This document shows positions 11,001-20,262 of a DNA stretch of 64,000 nucleotides, in pieces (position 1 is the stretch's first letter; each line of letters starts with the position of its first letter). This DNA comes from Strongylocentrotus droebachiensis. Lineage: Eukaryota > Echinodermata > Echinoidea > Camarodonta > Strongylocentrotidae. Where the stretch lies: contig JAVYIG010007498.1 in assembly GCA_035222895.1 (NCBI GenBank), positions 1-64,000 of the forward strand, given 5' to 3'. The notes beneath the pieces are model-generated. The model searched no databases and had not been told where the DNA came from. It was given only the letters and a program-made list of their open reading frames with translations. The position numbers were made by a program, and so were the translations under genes.

Positions 11001-14000
11001 ACCGTTCAGTTCAAGAGGTCCAACACGTCCTTCATTGCCGGGTGTGTGGTCAGAGGAAGTTTGTTCCTTCTGCTCTAACAGTTCCCAGTAAGGTTCAACT
11101 AAATTTCCTGTATATTTTATCATGTATAATTTCAAATTCATATTTAAAGAGCTCAGTTTACCTTTAAAAAGTTTAAATTTGACTTGTTTTTTGCTTTCAA
11201 AGGTCATGACACATAAATACATGTATACCTTCAAATGACATTTTTGAAAGAAATATGATGAAGGGCGGTTCCTGGCAGTTCAGTGATTCATGGGAAGGGC
11301 GGTCTGGTGGTTTAGTGATTATTAGGAAGGGCAGTCTGGTGGTTTAATGATTATTTGGAAGGGCCGTTCCAGGCGGTACAGTGATTAATGGGAAGGGTCG
11401 TTTCGGGCAGTTCCGGGCAGTTCCGGGCAGTTCCGGGCAGTTCAGTGATTAATGGAAAAGACAGTCCCGTGTGGTACAGTGATTTAAAGAAAGGGCGGTC
11501 TTGGGCGGTTCAGAATTTGTAGATCGCGATATCTCCGAAATACTTTGACAATAAATTTTCTAGTTGAACCAATCTGTAGTAAAAAAATTCGCCGTCCATT
11601 TGGTAATAATTGAAATAAATAAATTTGTGTAGAATATGAGAAACTTTGGTCACCCCTTCATACAATTTCCTTCATCGGGCACGTTTGAGTAAAGCCTTGC
11701 CGATACACTCTGTTCTATATTCTCCATGTGGTATTGAATTGAGTTCTCAATTTGTTTACTCAGACAGCATGTACGACCACCTGTCTTGCACATGCCACAA
11801 GAGTGCACCATGTACGGCAATGCTCCTAGGACCAGTCTGGTAAGCAGAACTAAATCATTTTCTCTTGGCTTTGGTCATTGCTTGCTGCAAGGTATCAATA
11901 GGCAGGACCTGGGGAGACTACATAGGGTGCGTTTATTGACCAATTTCTTGCCTAGAATCAGCGTTTTCAAACGTCTTTTAAGCAAATTTTTAAGGTGATA
12001 CTAAACGCAAAGCCTTTTTCAAACGTTTTTAGATATGGCATATTGTAAAGCCCCAAAAAAGTGCGTTTTGAATGTGACATACAGTCAGAATCACATTTCT
12101 GAGACATGATAAACACAAAGCTGTTTTGAACCCCACATACAAATAGGACCTTCCCAGGCTAATTTCCGGTTCAGAGATAGCGCGCCATGTGTTGTGTCAT
12201 GTTTTTGTACAAGCATGTGTGTGTACTCGTCCATCTAGCTAATCTCCAAGAAACTGCCTGCTTCCTGGGTCAAACGGCGCAAAGCAGCTGCGCAGAGACA
12301 AGGTCTTTATTTTGAATTGTGAAGAGACGATAAACGCGACATCCCGCAGATCACGTTCGTATAGTGAGGTTCGATAGTGGGGTTCGATAGCAGGGTTCGA
12401 TATGTACCACGTACGGCGCCTGTGCTTGGTTATATCAAAAAAAGTTAAAACTTTTGATTTTGTGCCCAGTTGACATTATATCACCAAGCAAAGTTTGATA
12501 AATTAAAGAAAAAACAACAAAATCTAGAGACTGTCTTCTAGAGTCTATTGTGGCGTAACCGGGCTTTGCTGGGGTAGCGTTCTGCCCCGCAGTCTCTCAA
12601 AACCCGGTCCACGCTCTCGACAATTATTCATCGACTATATCTCTCAGTGGGCTCTCACAAAAGTATATCGTGTAAGAATAAACGTGGACTAGCTCTCATT
12701 TTACTCATTCCCGCAATATCTGATTGTCTGACAGGAACTCAAGAAACAACACTTGCACAGTATCTGCAGTTCAAGTAACTTTACTCGTTCCTGGTAACGG
12801 ACCAGTCACACCGACAGGTCAACGCTGACTCACAGATCACAATTATACAGAACCTGTCCCAACGACAGCTGAACGCTGACTCAACAACAGCTCGACGCCG
12901 ACTGACTGACATTTCACGATGTACACATATATCTTTCACAATTATCTATAACGCCCTCTACGTCTTACTAAACTACTGGACGAGTTATGCTACACTATAA
13001 TAGCTATAATGAGATGCTCTCGGTCAACTATAGATCTAACTAGGCCTTTCAGGATCAATATGAATCTGACCGACTAGGATTTACCTACCGCTCCTGTATA
13101 CACAATGGCATGCTAGCTATTAAAAGCACGCAAATCACGCATCCTTGATACGATGCGGGACAAAATCTCCACCCCGACTCGCTCGGTCTCGAAATGCGCA
13201 TAGCGCCGATGAATTAAAAATACCTCAAAGTCCCTCATGTTTAAACTTAGGCCATAATGCCAAAAAAACTGGAACGAAAATAAGGTCAATGGACTATTTC
13301 AGGAAACATCCTCATTCATATGCTTTAAAAAATATTACGACATACAAAAATTGAGATGAAGAGTTTATAATCAGTTTTCTACAACCTTACAACAAAATGT
13401 CAATTTTCGTGATTTTTGCCAAAATTATGGTCCATTAAAATTTGAATATACGTCAAGTTATCTTCAATGATTATTTGAAAACTATGTATCAAATTGGCAA
13501 TATGAATATTTATTTGGGGGTAGGGGAAAATTTCCATATTTTTTACTTGTATTTGATTGGTTGGGGGGTAAAGTGTGAGGTAATTATATTAGCATAATGT
13601 TTTGTTCGGCTTTGTTTTTTAATTGTTTACGAATGACGTCATAGCAAGTATGGCACCACCCACCAAGCGCACGTACGCGAGTCTATGAGAAACGTACGTG
13701 GTACAGAAAGAGACAAGACACGATAAATGCACCCATAGTCTCCAGAATGCTCGGCTAGTCTATCAAAAACCAAAATGGTCCCATGATACCCCATTGTTAA
13801 ATTTACTACACTCATCTGGCTTTCATGCAGTTACCGATAGTGAGAGAATATTAATACTGGATACTTGTTCAAACTTTTAAATCCATCGGCTTCAGAAAGC
13901 AATAAATTTCATTCCATTCACATGAATAAAATGTGGTTCTAATGACATCTAAGAATTTATAAAATCAAGGACACTCAAGGTTGCTTTTGTGATGAGCGAA

Positions 14001-17000
14001 TCAAAATTGAAAGTAAGAGGATACCATAACTGATATCTAATCAAACGAAAGAAAACGCTGATTTATTTCTCAGTAGGAAAATAATGAAAACAAGATATAC
14101 ATGTATTATGACCCGTAGTTTTAAGATTTATTCATGAAATAATCCTTTGATATGATTTATATCAAGGGGATAATTCAAAACAGGAAAAAAAATCTAGAGA
14201 AGTAAGTACACAAAAAATTGCTACCATTTTCATGGGTCTGTTCAATCTTCAGCGCTTTTTCTGTTTTAAAGGCATTCAAAAATTATTAGATCAGTTTTCA
14301 TGAACTTTTCAATGAAGGGAGAGCACGGAGATTAAGGAATATTTTTTGAATAAATTTTGTTTTCATTTTTTGGGCTGCCCAATGACTAACTCATAGTTGA
14401 CTTGTGATGGCATTCTGAAAAGACTTGACAGGTTTGGAGTCATGATAAGTCTCTTGTCGGGGAAGTTATCCCTCGTCTTGGCAAAGATGGCTTTCTGGAA
14501 CACAAAAGCAGACAAGTCGAGCCGCAGCGTCCAGATGTTGTTGATCTTGTACTTATTATGGTTTTCGTGAAACAACCTCCAGAAGGCTTGGAGAATGCCC
14601 ATAAGGGAAATTAAAAAGTCCTACCCATAATGTGAGAAAAGGAATGCTAGATAAAATCAAATTGTCCTGAAGTATTTAGGTTGCTTTGATTCAAAGTGGC
14701 CTTTGATTGTCCTCTTGCTTGTTGGGTGGGGAACAATTACACTTATTTATGCATTTCTTAACCATAGTGGAAGTTTAAATTAGGATTGGTTATGAAAAGA
14801 CTCTTCGTAATAAATTTGGTTCAAAGATGGGTATACAGGGTTCAAAAATTAAATTACAATTTGGTTGCTTTCTTCGCCTCTATGCACTGTTGCTAGATTG
14901 TTACATGTGCAGTTTTGCACAAAACAATAGACACCAATTGACAGAATGATTGCTTAGTGCAACACAATGTCTTGAATAGCTCCAGGACAACCATTTTTTA
15001 ACACCGGTAGAGATGATTCTTGCATCGGAAACAGTTAAATAATCTTGAAGCCTCTGGCATACCTATCTCATGATAAATACAATGTGGCACAGGCAGGTTA
15101 TTTCAGTAGCCTAAAAAGAGTTAGGGAAAAAAAACACATTTTGATTTGCCAAATAGTTTTACTTGATCTTGTTCTTATTTTAGGTCTGGCAGTATCTTTG
15201 ATGCTGGTTTCATTGATAGAATGGCCCATGCTGGCGTGGAGCTAAGGCTCAGTAAAAAAGACTTGCAGCTTCTACTTACTTTGCTAGAGGAAGCTACTTG
15301 TTCTGGCCCGAAATCATTGCAGTAAGTGTCATTAAAAGGAAATGTAAGTATTGAACTACATGAACAGGGATGAATTGAACAGTGTTATGGCAAGCAGTAC
15401 TGTAGACAGTATGGTTGTTGATTATTGCTACAGTACCTCCATTTGACGACCCCTAATCAACTCAATACCTCCCATCATATGTTGGTGTACAATGGGAGAA
15501 GAGAGTAGCAAGCGCGTAGCCAGGATTTCATTTTAGGGGGGGCGGTAGTTCGCATGCGAAGCGTGCGAATCACTTTAAGGGCGCGCGAAGCGCGCTCCCT
15601 AGGGGGGTGGGTGCAGGGAGGGGGGAGTTTCCCTTTGAAAGAAGACGATTCGTTGTACCTTTCTCGACTCGTAATCCTTGTCTGAATTCAGTCCCTCCCC
15701 CCTCTCACGCGAAGCTTTGACGTTTCATTAAATAATTAGAGAAAGAAGACAATTCGTTGTACCTTACCCGACTCTTAATCCCTGTCTGGATTCTGTTCCC
15801 CCCCCCCCCCCCCCCCTCTTGCGCGAAGCTTTGACGTTTCATTAAATTATTAGAGAAAGAAAGCGATTCGTTGTACCTTTCCCGACTGTTAATCCTTAAT
15901 TTGAACTTCGTCTCCCCCTTCCCGCGCAAAGCGCGGAAGCTTTGACGATTCGTTGTACCGTTCTCGACTTTTTTTCCCTCTTTCTTCCTACGTCCTCTTT
16001 CTTTTTTTCTTCTCTTTCTCTCTCTTTTTTTTGGGGGGCTGGCGTTTTGGGGGGGGGGGCGACCGCCCCCACCGCCCCCCCCCTGGCTACGCGCCTGGAG
16101 AGTAGTATTTTTTTGTTCATTTTTTTAATATTAAGGAAGCTTGTTTTACACTGCCATTGCTGTATGCTCCAAAATCCTTCCAAATGTTAATCTTGTTCCA
16201 AAAGTCTTTTAATGAGAACAGCTTACTGACCCCAGATGTCAAAAAATGTTCTCATCTGAGAAAACACATTTGACCATTTTCTACTTCAGGATGAACGCAC
16301 CAGAGACAAAGGCAACAACCATGGAAGCGGGTCAGAAGAGGGGCAGGCTAGTAGATTCCAATGACCTCTCCAACACACACGATAAGAGAAGACGATGTGA
16401 TGAAAACCAGGGCCAACCAGCCTTCTACTTTAGCTTACCCCAACACAGCATCAAGAATAAGGACAAACCAAGGCAAGTACCAATATTGAGTTGTAAACTC
16501 AAGCGCACTTTTCATTCATTTTAATAAGCTAAACACGGTTTTACTTTTCTGCAATGTTTTTTTAATATTTTTTAAATGGTACAGTATTTTACTATTTCTG
16601 AGCAAATACCCAGTGCATTAAAATGGTGGATAAACATGTTAAAGGGGAAGTCCACCATGATATTGAGTTGGTTTTAATAGAAGCAGAAAATGAGAGGAAT
16701 AGGTCACCATATTGCCTAGTGGGCATACAGCAATTACTAACACAAATGCTCTCGTCATCCTTCCAAGGCCCCATTTTACTCTTGGGGATGGAGTGTCAAA
16801 TGTAGATTAATGCCTTGCCAAAGGACTGTGTGCTGTGTCGTGAATCAAACACATGGCCTTTGCATTTCAAGTCGAGTGCTTAAACCACTTGACTAACATC
16901 TTTACACCTCTATATACTTCCACCTTCTTTGCATTATGTACTCAACAGATTGTGTTATTTTGCATGAGTTTAATAGAAATGTTTTGTATTTCCATAGATA

Positions 17001-17937
17001 ACTTTTATTTTTCAATTGATTACTTTTATTTTCAATATTATACAAATGATGCATGCGCATGAGTTCATTATACGATCTATCCGCACTCGAGTTGAGGCTG
17101 TGTGTATCTACTGTATTGCATGAAGCCGTTGGGCTGAATGCGATAGATACACCCAGCATCAACGAGGGCGGAAAGATTGTATAATGAACGAATGCAAACA
17201 TGCATCATTTGTTTTATACAACAAAACTCCTAGATCCTTGTTTTTTGATGTAAAAAGAATTCATTCAAGAATGTTTCGTGACAATATGGCCGACAAATAA
17301 ATCTCAAGTTTAAGGCTTAATGTAGCCCACACATAGATAAAGCAAGCGCACTTACCTCTATACCCATTTACGCATGGTGCTGCGCAAGAATATGCCCATG
17401 CACATACAGTATTAAGCACTAACCTGTACATGCGCTAAAAAAGCGTGCAATAGGCTCAGTAAATGAATCACACGTGACCGCGCTTGACCAATCATTAGGA
17501 TCTGGGAGTGAGTTGTATAAATTAGTTTTATATGAAATCATCTGAGCTACAGCAAACCAATTTGATTGGCCAGCTATTCGAGACTCTCATTACAGGGACT
17601 GCTGGTGTGACCAGCTGTCAACAATTATCTGTTGATACCTGAATTCGCTATTGTTAGTAACGACACAATACAAAAATATATACAAAAAAGTGTCTTTAAA
17701 TAATTTATTATTGTGATGGTTTGATTCACAATTTGAGGATTGAACCCGTCCATTTGTCTTTTTCCCGTCCTTCTCACTCTCCAAACAAACAGAATTAAGA
17801 CGTTCATTGAATGTCTCCGAATGGCGGGTCACCGGGCAAGTCGGACCCACTTTGATCCAGAGGGAGTCAGGACCAATGCTGGACTAGCAAATTTCAAAGC
17901 TGTTCTGCAGGATGCCTCCACACCTACAATGCAGTAA
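1938..17937 (+). CDS. TRMT1L: TRMT1L gene: tRNA (guanine-N2) methyltransferase-like protein, 5' incomplete
   Basis: Nine exons join in frame: 1938-2068, 4706-4815, 6225-6678, 8275-8487, 10897-11087, 11764-11839, 15184-15321, 16290-16472, 17793-17937. They give 539 residues from the Met at 1959. The product follows vertebrate TRMT1L, a Trm1-family SAM-dependent methyltransferase, throughout. Seen are FYNPKMSKNR, the SAM-site motif LDAFGATG, SDINPESV, the catalytic-region FLDPYG, EYLKELAGRLVVAA, AAARCNKGLEVLL, a C-x2-C plus C-x-C zinc-type pair, and the C-terminal SRTHFDPEGVRTN. Vertebrate TRMT1L also has N-terminal C2H2-type zinc fingers; no exon for them was found. TRMT1L has been reported to make m2,2G at position 27 of tRNA-Tyr; that is family knowledge, not shown here. 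All introns are GT-AG except the last, which is GC-AG. The fit to TRMT1L rather than TRMT1 rests on LDAFGATG, the C-terminal block and overall order. Confidence 0.93.
2351..3106. mobile_element. Mutator-like non-autonomous element filled with CT-rich repeats
   Basis: Perfect 32-bp terminal inverted repeats lie at 2351-2382 and 3075-3106 (GCGCATATTT...TTTAGCCA). A 9-bp direct repeat CGCCCGTTT flanks them at 2342-2350 and 3107-3115. Nine-base duplications are typical of Mutator-like elements. The inside is a degenerate array of about 45 bp built on ATCTATCCTCTTCTC and TTTCTTTGTTCTCC. No transposase was seen. It lies in the first TRMT1L intron seen here. Confidence 0.65.
3140..3890. repeat. Degenerate CT/AT-rich tandem array
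   Basis: Diverged units of about 50 bp repeat phrases like TCTTTCCTTATGTTATTC and TTGTTTTTATCATTC. The several hydrophobic open frames on the + strand come from this composition and are not genes. Confidence 0.7.
3990..4330. mobile_element. MITE copy A1 (TTAAAGGTAAAG family)
   Basis: Starts TTTTAAAGGTAAAGACCAG and runs through CTGTGAGAGATATAGGGTAG and CTAGATGATCAACC. It is nearly the same as the full-length copy at 57476-57825, and a partial copy is at 22545-22740. The right end is diverged. Confidence 0.7.
4706..4815 (+). CDS. TRMT1L: TRMT1L exon b (SAM-binding motif)
   Basis: The acceptor is TATATACAG|G and the donor CTACTG|GTAAGA. The exon encodes MLILCALTAAVRERG then RMRCLDAFGAT, with the last Gly split. 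LDAFGATG is the glycine-rich SAM-binding loop of TRMT1L. The split codon AG|G joins exon a as Arg, and G|GT joins exon c as Gly. Confidence 0.92.
5091..5225. mobile_element. Small hairpin MITE
   Basis: A 135-bp near-perfect palindrome. GGCCCGAATTCACAAA and GGTTTGTCAACAAACC at the left are inverted at the right end (to 5225). A 3-bp TGA flanks both ends (5088-5090, 5226-5228). There is no coding capacity. It lies in the TRMT1L intron between exons b and c. Confidence 0.75.
5226..6224. other. Intron sequence, AT-rich, nothing recognised
   Basis: One 125-codon frame on the + strand (5612-5989) is AT-rich and has no recognisable family, so I treat it as chance. No RNA gene or repeat was recognised. 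Confidence 0.4.
6225..6678 (+). CDS. TRMT1L: TRMT1L exon c (SDINPESV motif and acidic insertion)
   Basis: The acceptor is TTAATCAG|GTATCACAGG and the donor TTCAT|GTAAGT. It opens with GITGLQWQLHHDDVAVTVSD and INPESV, where the Asp is expected to bind SAM ribose. It then carries about 90 charged, Lys/Glu/Asp-rich residues before VTLVCCDANLVMRQRFFDF. The human protein has a much shorter insertion at this place (roughly 30 residues, from memory). The donor is copied in tandem 43 bp downstream (see 6679-6764). Confidence 0.92.
6679..6764 (+). repeat. 43-bp tandem duplication carrying the splice donor
   Basis: GTAAGTAGGAGCACTGTGGT... occurs at 6679-6721 and again at 6722-6764 with one mismatch. 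The first unit begins exactly at the exon c donor, so a second GTAAGT donor exists at 6722. Splicing there would put TAA in frame directly after the Met codon formed at 6677-6679. Confidence 0.85.
7515..7660 (+). mobile_element. Fragment of TTAAAGGGA inverted-repeat MITE
   Basis: Contains TTTAAAGGGATTGGGCAACT and GATTTAGCTCATGCTGCAAT. The same block is at 39896-40288 and, inverted, at 9246-9660. Confidence 0.6.
7690..7810. mobile_element. SINE-like repeat fragment
   Basis: GACGGCTTTAGGTCCTC...GGTAATGAGGATTAATG matches, inverted, the copy at 38636-38765. This is a short interspersed repeat in an intron. Confidence 0.5.
8275..8487 (+). CDS. TRMT1L: TRMT1L exon d (FLDPYG motif)
   Basis: The acceptor is TTTTTCCAG|ATTCTTAG and the donor GTCAG|GTTTGT. 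It encodes FLDPYGCATPFMDSAF, ILAITSTDTASLYGK and EYLKELAGRLVVAAAV. The LDP(F/Y)G block is the Trm1-family equivalent of the catalytic loop. Human TRMT1L has LDPFG and SVTSTDISSLYAK here. Confidence 0.95.
8626..8665 (+). repeat. GAA microsatellite
   Basis: About seven GAA units followed by short CAAAT repeats. Confidence 0.8.
9040..9245 (+). mobile_element. SINE-like repeat (GCCTGTTGGTCCCCC family), copy 1
   Basis: Carries GCTACTTGCTCCCTCTATAG, CGGTGCCTGTTGGTCCCCC and TTATGTTAAATGAGAGCTGA. Copies are at 20090-20262 (same strand) and 21300-21465 (inverted). Confidence 0.65.
9246..9660 (-). mobile_element. TTAAAGGGA MITE, inverted copy with an internal duplication
   Basis: Reverse copy of the element at 39896-40288. 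Inside it, about 65 bp are duplicated in tandem: CAGACAGGCGATC...CTTGTAAAAAAGTCATGGG occurs from about 9461 and again from about 9531. Confidence 0.65.
10058..10631. mobile_element. Foldback element built of CTATTCATAAGGACCG repeats
   Basis: The left arm has many forward copies of GCTATTCATAAGGAC and CTATTCATAATAC. The right arm has their reverse complements (GAATAGCGGTCCTTATGAAT and similar). The outermost ends AGTCATAATGA and TCATTATGACT also mirror each other. The whole block could form a long imperfect hairpin. No protein is encoded. Confidence 0.75.
10897..11087 (+). CDS. TRMT1L: TRMT1L exon e (AAARCNKG; first zinc Cys pair)
   Basis: The acceptor is TTGTGTTCAG|AGCTGC and the donor TTCCCA|GTAAGG. 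It encodes AAARCNKGLEVLLCVALEHF then VLHCRVCGQRKF. The C-x2-C pair joins the Cys pair of exon f as a likely zinc site of the Trm1 C-terminal domain. Human has HCQWCEERIF here. Confidence 0.95.
11255..11515 (+). repeat. Degenerate minisatellite GGAAGGGCGGTTC...CAGTGATTA
   Basis: About six units of roughly 45 bp, each with GGAAGGGC, GGC(A/G)GTTC and AGTGATTA. Near 11405-11440 an inner 10-bp unit (GGGCAGTTCC) is further repeated four times. Confidence 0.8.
11764..11839 (+). CDS. TRMT1L: TRMT1L exon f (CTCH zinc pair, GPVW)
   Basis: The acceptor is TTTACTCAG|ACAGC and the donor GTCTG|GTAAGC. It encodes SMYDHLSCTCHKSAPCTAML then LGPV. The C-x-C pair parallels LPCNCH of human TRMT1L, and LGPVW parallels its LGPLW. 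Confidence 0.93.
12000..12545. other. Intron sequence with a short GGTTCGATAG repeat
   Basis: Near 12368-12402 the phrase GGTTCGATAG is repeated three times. Otherwise I see no gene or element. Confidence 0.4.
12548..12960 (+). repeat. Possible solo LTR
   Basis: Starts TGTGGCGTAACCGGG, a beginning common in Gypsy-type LTRs. It contains an AATAAA near 12679 and three diverged copies of a phrase like CGACAG(G/C)T(C/G)AACGCTGAC near 12800-12900. I could not find a matching target-site repeat or a right end in CA, so the call is weak. Confidence 0.3.
13140..14340. other. Intron sequence, nothing recognised
   Basis: Short open frames at 13145-13354 and 13698-13880 have no recognisable motifs. 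No repeat family was recognised. Confidence 0.35.
14363..14602 (-). CDS. Unidentified 79-codon open frame inside a TRMT1L intron
   Basis: Encodes GILQAFWRLFHENHNKYK, then IWTLRLDLSAFVFQKAIF, DNFPDKRLIMTPNLSSLF and YELVIGQPKK at the end. Codons are richer in G/C at third positions than the surrounding AT-rich intron, which suggests real or once-real coding sequence. I do not recognise the family. It could be a terminal exon of a nested antisense gene (a weak acceptor GGGTAG lies just before GACTTTTTAATT), a retrocopy fragment, or chance. No clear AATAAA follows closely. Confidence 0.3.
   Translation of the reverse strand: MGILQAFWRLFHENHNKYKINNIWTLRLDLSAFVFQKAIFAKTRDNFPDKRLIMTPNLSSLFRMPSQVNYELVIGQPKK
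15184..15321 (+). CDS. TRMT1L: TRMT1L exon g
   Basis: The acceptor is CTTATTTTAG|GTCTGG and the donor TTGCA|GTAAGT. It encodes SGSIFDAGFIDRMAHAGVEL and LQLLLTLLEEATCSGPKSL. Human TRMT1L has SSLFNTGFLKRM at this point. This is the helical C-terminal domain of the Trm1 fold. Confidence 0.93.
15509..16097. mobile_element. Non-autonomous hAT-like element (CAGGCGCGTAGCCAGG ends)
   Basis: The left end CAAGCGCGTAGCCAGG and right end CCTGGCTACGCGCCTG are inverted repeats. An exact 8-bp direct repeat GAGAGTAG flanks them (15501-15508, 16098-16105). Inside are three or four units of about 120 bp (GATTCGTTGTACCTTTC...GCGAAGCTTTGACG) plus poly-C, poly-G and CT tracts. No transposase was seen. Confidence 0.85.
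16290..16472 (+). CDS. TRMT1L: TRMT1L exon h (linker and PAFYFSLPQHSIK)
   Basis: The acceptor is CTACTTCAG|G. It encodes a polar linker with KRGRLVDSN and HDKRRRC, a possible basic nuclear signal, then QPAFYFSLPQHSIKNKDKP. Human has PPFYYNIHRHSIKG. The donor is AG|GCAAGT, a GC donor. The only nearby GT (16478) would leave the exon in phase 0 and break the frame of the last exon. Confidence 0.9.
16473..16474 (+). other. GC splice donor of the last TRMT1L intron
   Basis: The sequence is CCAAG|GCAAGT, which is the full consensus of GC-AG introns. Phase 2 here meets phase 2 at the acceptor AAACAG|AATTAAG (17793), giving Arg and then IKTFIECLR. Confidence 0.85.
16735..16915 (-). mobile_element. 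tRNA-derived SINE, reverse orientation
   Basis: Contains the core AATGCCTTGCCAAAGGAC and a tRNA-like part (GAATCAAACACATGG, CTTGACTAACATCTTT). Related copies lie at 24845-25068, 37943-38075 and 35875-36010. Confidence 0.6.
17036..17216. mobile_element. Hairpin MITE ACAAATGATGCATG, copy 1
   Basis: The ends ATACAAATGATGCATG and CATGCATCATTTGT are inverted. Inside, TTCATTATACGATCTATC and GATTGTATAATGAACG also mirror. A second copy is at 61878-62056. Confidence 0.75.
17793..17937 (+). CDS. TRMT1L: TRMT1L last exon, with stop
   Basis: The acceptor is CAAACAAACAG|AATTAAG. It encodes IKTFIECLRMAGHRASRTHF, DPEGVRTNAGLANFKAVLQD and ASTPTMQ, then TAA at 17935-17937. This is the conserved C-terminal block of Trm1 enzymes (SRTHFDPMGVRTD in human TRMT1L). 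The tail after it is shorter than in human. The first AATAAA downstream that I noticed is at 18876, too far to be convincing. Confidence 0.95.
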
Positions 17938-18693
17938 AAGAAGACATCATCTTGAAGAGATATTGCGCTGTCAGGTTCTTGCAGCACTTTGGACAAAATT
18001 TGTCGGGGTCGGAAGTACCGCATGCGTGTTCCCAAAATGTCCGGTACAGGGGTACTTTTCACGCACTTAAGTCCGGCTCGTAGTACACAAATATCCAGCC
18101 CGTATTGACTTTACACACCGGACTTAGGGGGTGTTTTCAAAAGGAAGGAACACGCATATGCGTACCCTAAATAACACTGAGTGGGGGTGGGCCGGGGTTT
18201 GCACCCAGAAGGGTGCTATACCATAAATTGTTAAAATTTTAACACCAAGATAACGCCCATCTTGCTCCAAACAGACAGTAAAAGCATGTGACTCTTTTGA
18301 CACAAAATTGATGGTGGGTACATCACTTTATTGATACTTCAGCAATGAAGAGTCATTATGACTAAAACATACAAAGAAAAGCCCAGGACTTGACTTGATT
18401 AGTGGGCCATGCATTGCAGGTAAAATACAAAATACAAATCATGAAAAATTACTAATCAACATTGTAGTTTACAGATTCGGTAGACACGTAATGTGATAAA
18501 TGTTATCAATTATTGAAAAATATTGAAATATATTAAATTTCAAGTTGCTCATACAATCATGGGTAATCCAGACAAATCGTCTTTCATATCCTGACACTGT
18601 CACCTTAGAACCTACCACCAACAATATAAGCTAAAGGAACATACATTTGTAGTGAATATAATTGGCATTAGTATACAAATAATGCACTGCAGT

Positions 18694-18817
18694 GAGGGCA
18701 TTAGTAAGAATTACCCACACGAGGTACCTTTGGTACAGTCTAACACGCCCGAGGCGATAGCCGAGGGTGTTTGGACTGTTTCAAAGGTACCGAGTGTGGG
18801 TAATTTTACCAATGCTC
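18694..18817. mobile_element. Hairpin MITE with CGAGGCGATAGCCGAGG loop
   Basis: GAATTACCCACACGAGGTACC is mirrored by GGTACCGAGTGTGGGTAATT. The centre reads CCGAGGCGATAGCCGAGG. It lies in the space between the two genes. Confidence 0.75.
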
Positions 18818-20089
18818 AAACAAAATGCTGTGTATTATTTGTTTTATAAAATTATGACGTGGATCCTTGTTATTTAATAAATCACCCTCATCTCAGTCAA
18901 AGTCTGTACATTACTAATTCTAAATCCACATCAATGACTGATCTAGGTCTAGATCTAACTTAGATATTATGCGTTTTAAATTCCGCGGCAGCCATTTTCG
19001 TGAGTAAAAGTAAAACGATAAATCTCAATGATTGCGATTGCAAAACATGATCGCTCTTGACCGGTCATTACCCAAATTACGCGTTAGGCAAAATAAATGC
19101 CTGGTCACGTGTACGCTTTCAACCAATCATTTGATTGGGATCTACGTCAGGAATTAGAGAAGCCTAAACTCCATGGCCCATTTCTTTTAAAATTCACTCT
19201 ATATATGTATGTATCTTGCTGGATGATTTTCAAACATGTATAGAGTATCCCATCAGAGATATCTTCCTGATACATTAGTCTCATGCTGGTTTATGATTAA
19301 TATTGCATTCTAAATCTTGTGTTAAAAGCCTATGGGAAAATAAATTCATTTGAAAATTGATATAAAAAGTTTTGTACTGCTTTTTGTCTTCAAACTTTAT
19401 TTCAGTAACGCATGATAATATAGGATTCATTCTTCTTTCTTGATTTGATTTTTGATTGGCAATTAGTCAAATTTACTATTTTTGCCACACACTATTTTAT
19501 GAATTATTCATATACATAATTACGTACAATTACATGTCATCTTTTTTGTTGTTGTTGCTTTTTCCTCTTAAGTTTAAGAGAAAATCATATAAATCAATTT
19601 CGAACGAGGAGGCCTAGTTGTACGCACTTGCGTATACATTGTTCCACACTCTCGAATATCGCCTCTGTATGCCCACGCATTTGTACTTCACACACACCCC
19701 CACCCTTTTCAACATGTCATCTAACCAGTCTATGAGGTTCATTTCGCAGACTTTTGGTTTAAAAACCTAGGTCACTCCGGCATGGGTGAGGGGGTGCCAG
19801 CTAGCATGTGATGCTGGGGGCGATCACCGAAATTATAAGCAAAATTAAGAGTTCAAGTTATTAACAAGTATTGTAGGCATTATTGGTGCAGAAAAAAAAT
19901 TGCATGGGTGGAAAAAGAAAAACTATAATCCAAAGTGGTCTTGGTAATGGAGTTTTCATACAGCCGCTTTGTTCTTAAAACGATTGCTTTTTGTTATAAT
20001 AATAATAATAATAAAAACGGTGCTTATAAAGCGCTTTATAATACCACCGCAGTCTCTAAGCGCTATAAACTATTTCTAAACTTTTAAAA
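18818..20089. other. Intergenic, nothing recognised
   Basis: AT-rich. Only an AAT microsatellite near 19998-20013 was noted. Confidence 0.4.
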
Positions 20090-20262
20090 TGGGATTGCGC
20101 TACTTGCGCCCTCTATGAAGCAAATAATGCCTAAGCGGTACCTGTTGGTCCCCCTTTTCTTATGTTAATTGAGAGCTGATTTGATGAGATAACCACCTGT
20201 CAAAGACCATGTAGGGACGTTTAATCCTTCCTGGCCAAACTAGTGCAGAGAGGCTTTAAGTA
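20090..20262 (+). mobile_element. SINE-like repeat (GTTGGTCCCCC family), copy 2
   Basis: Carries GCGCTACTTGCGCCCTCTAT, CGGTACCTGTTGGTCCCCC and TTATGTTAATTGAGAGCTGA, as in the copy at 9040-9245. Confidence 0.65.
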
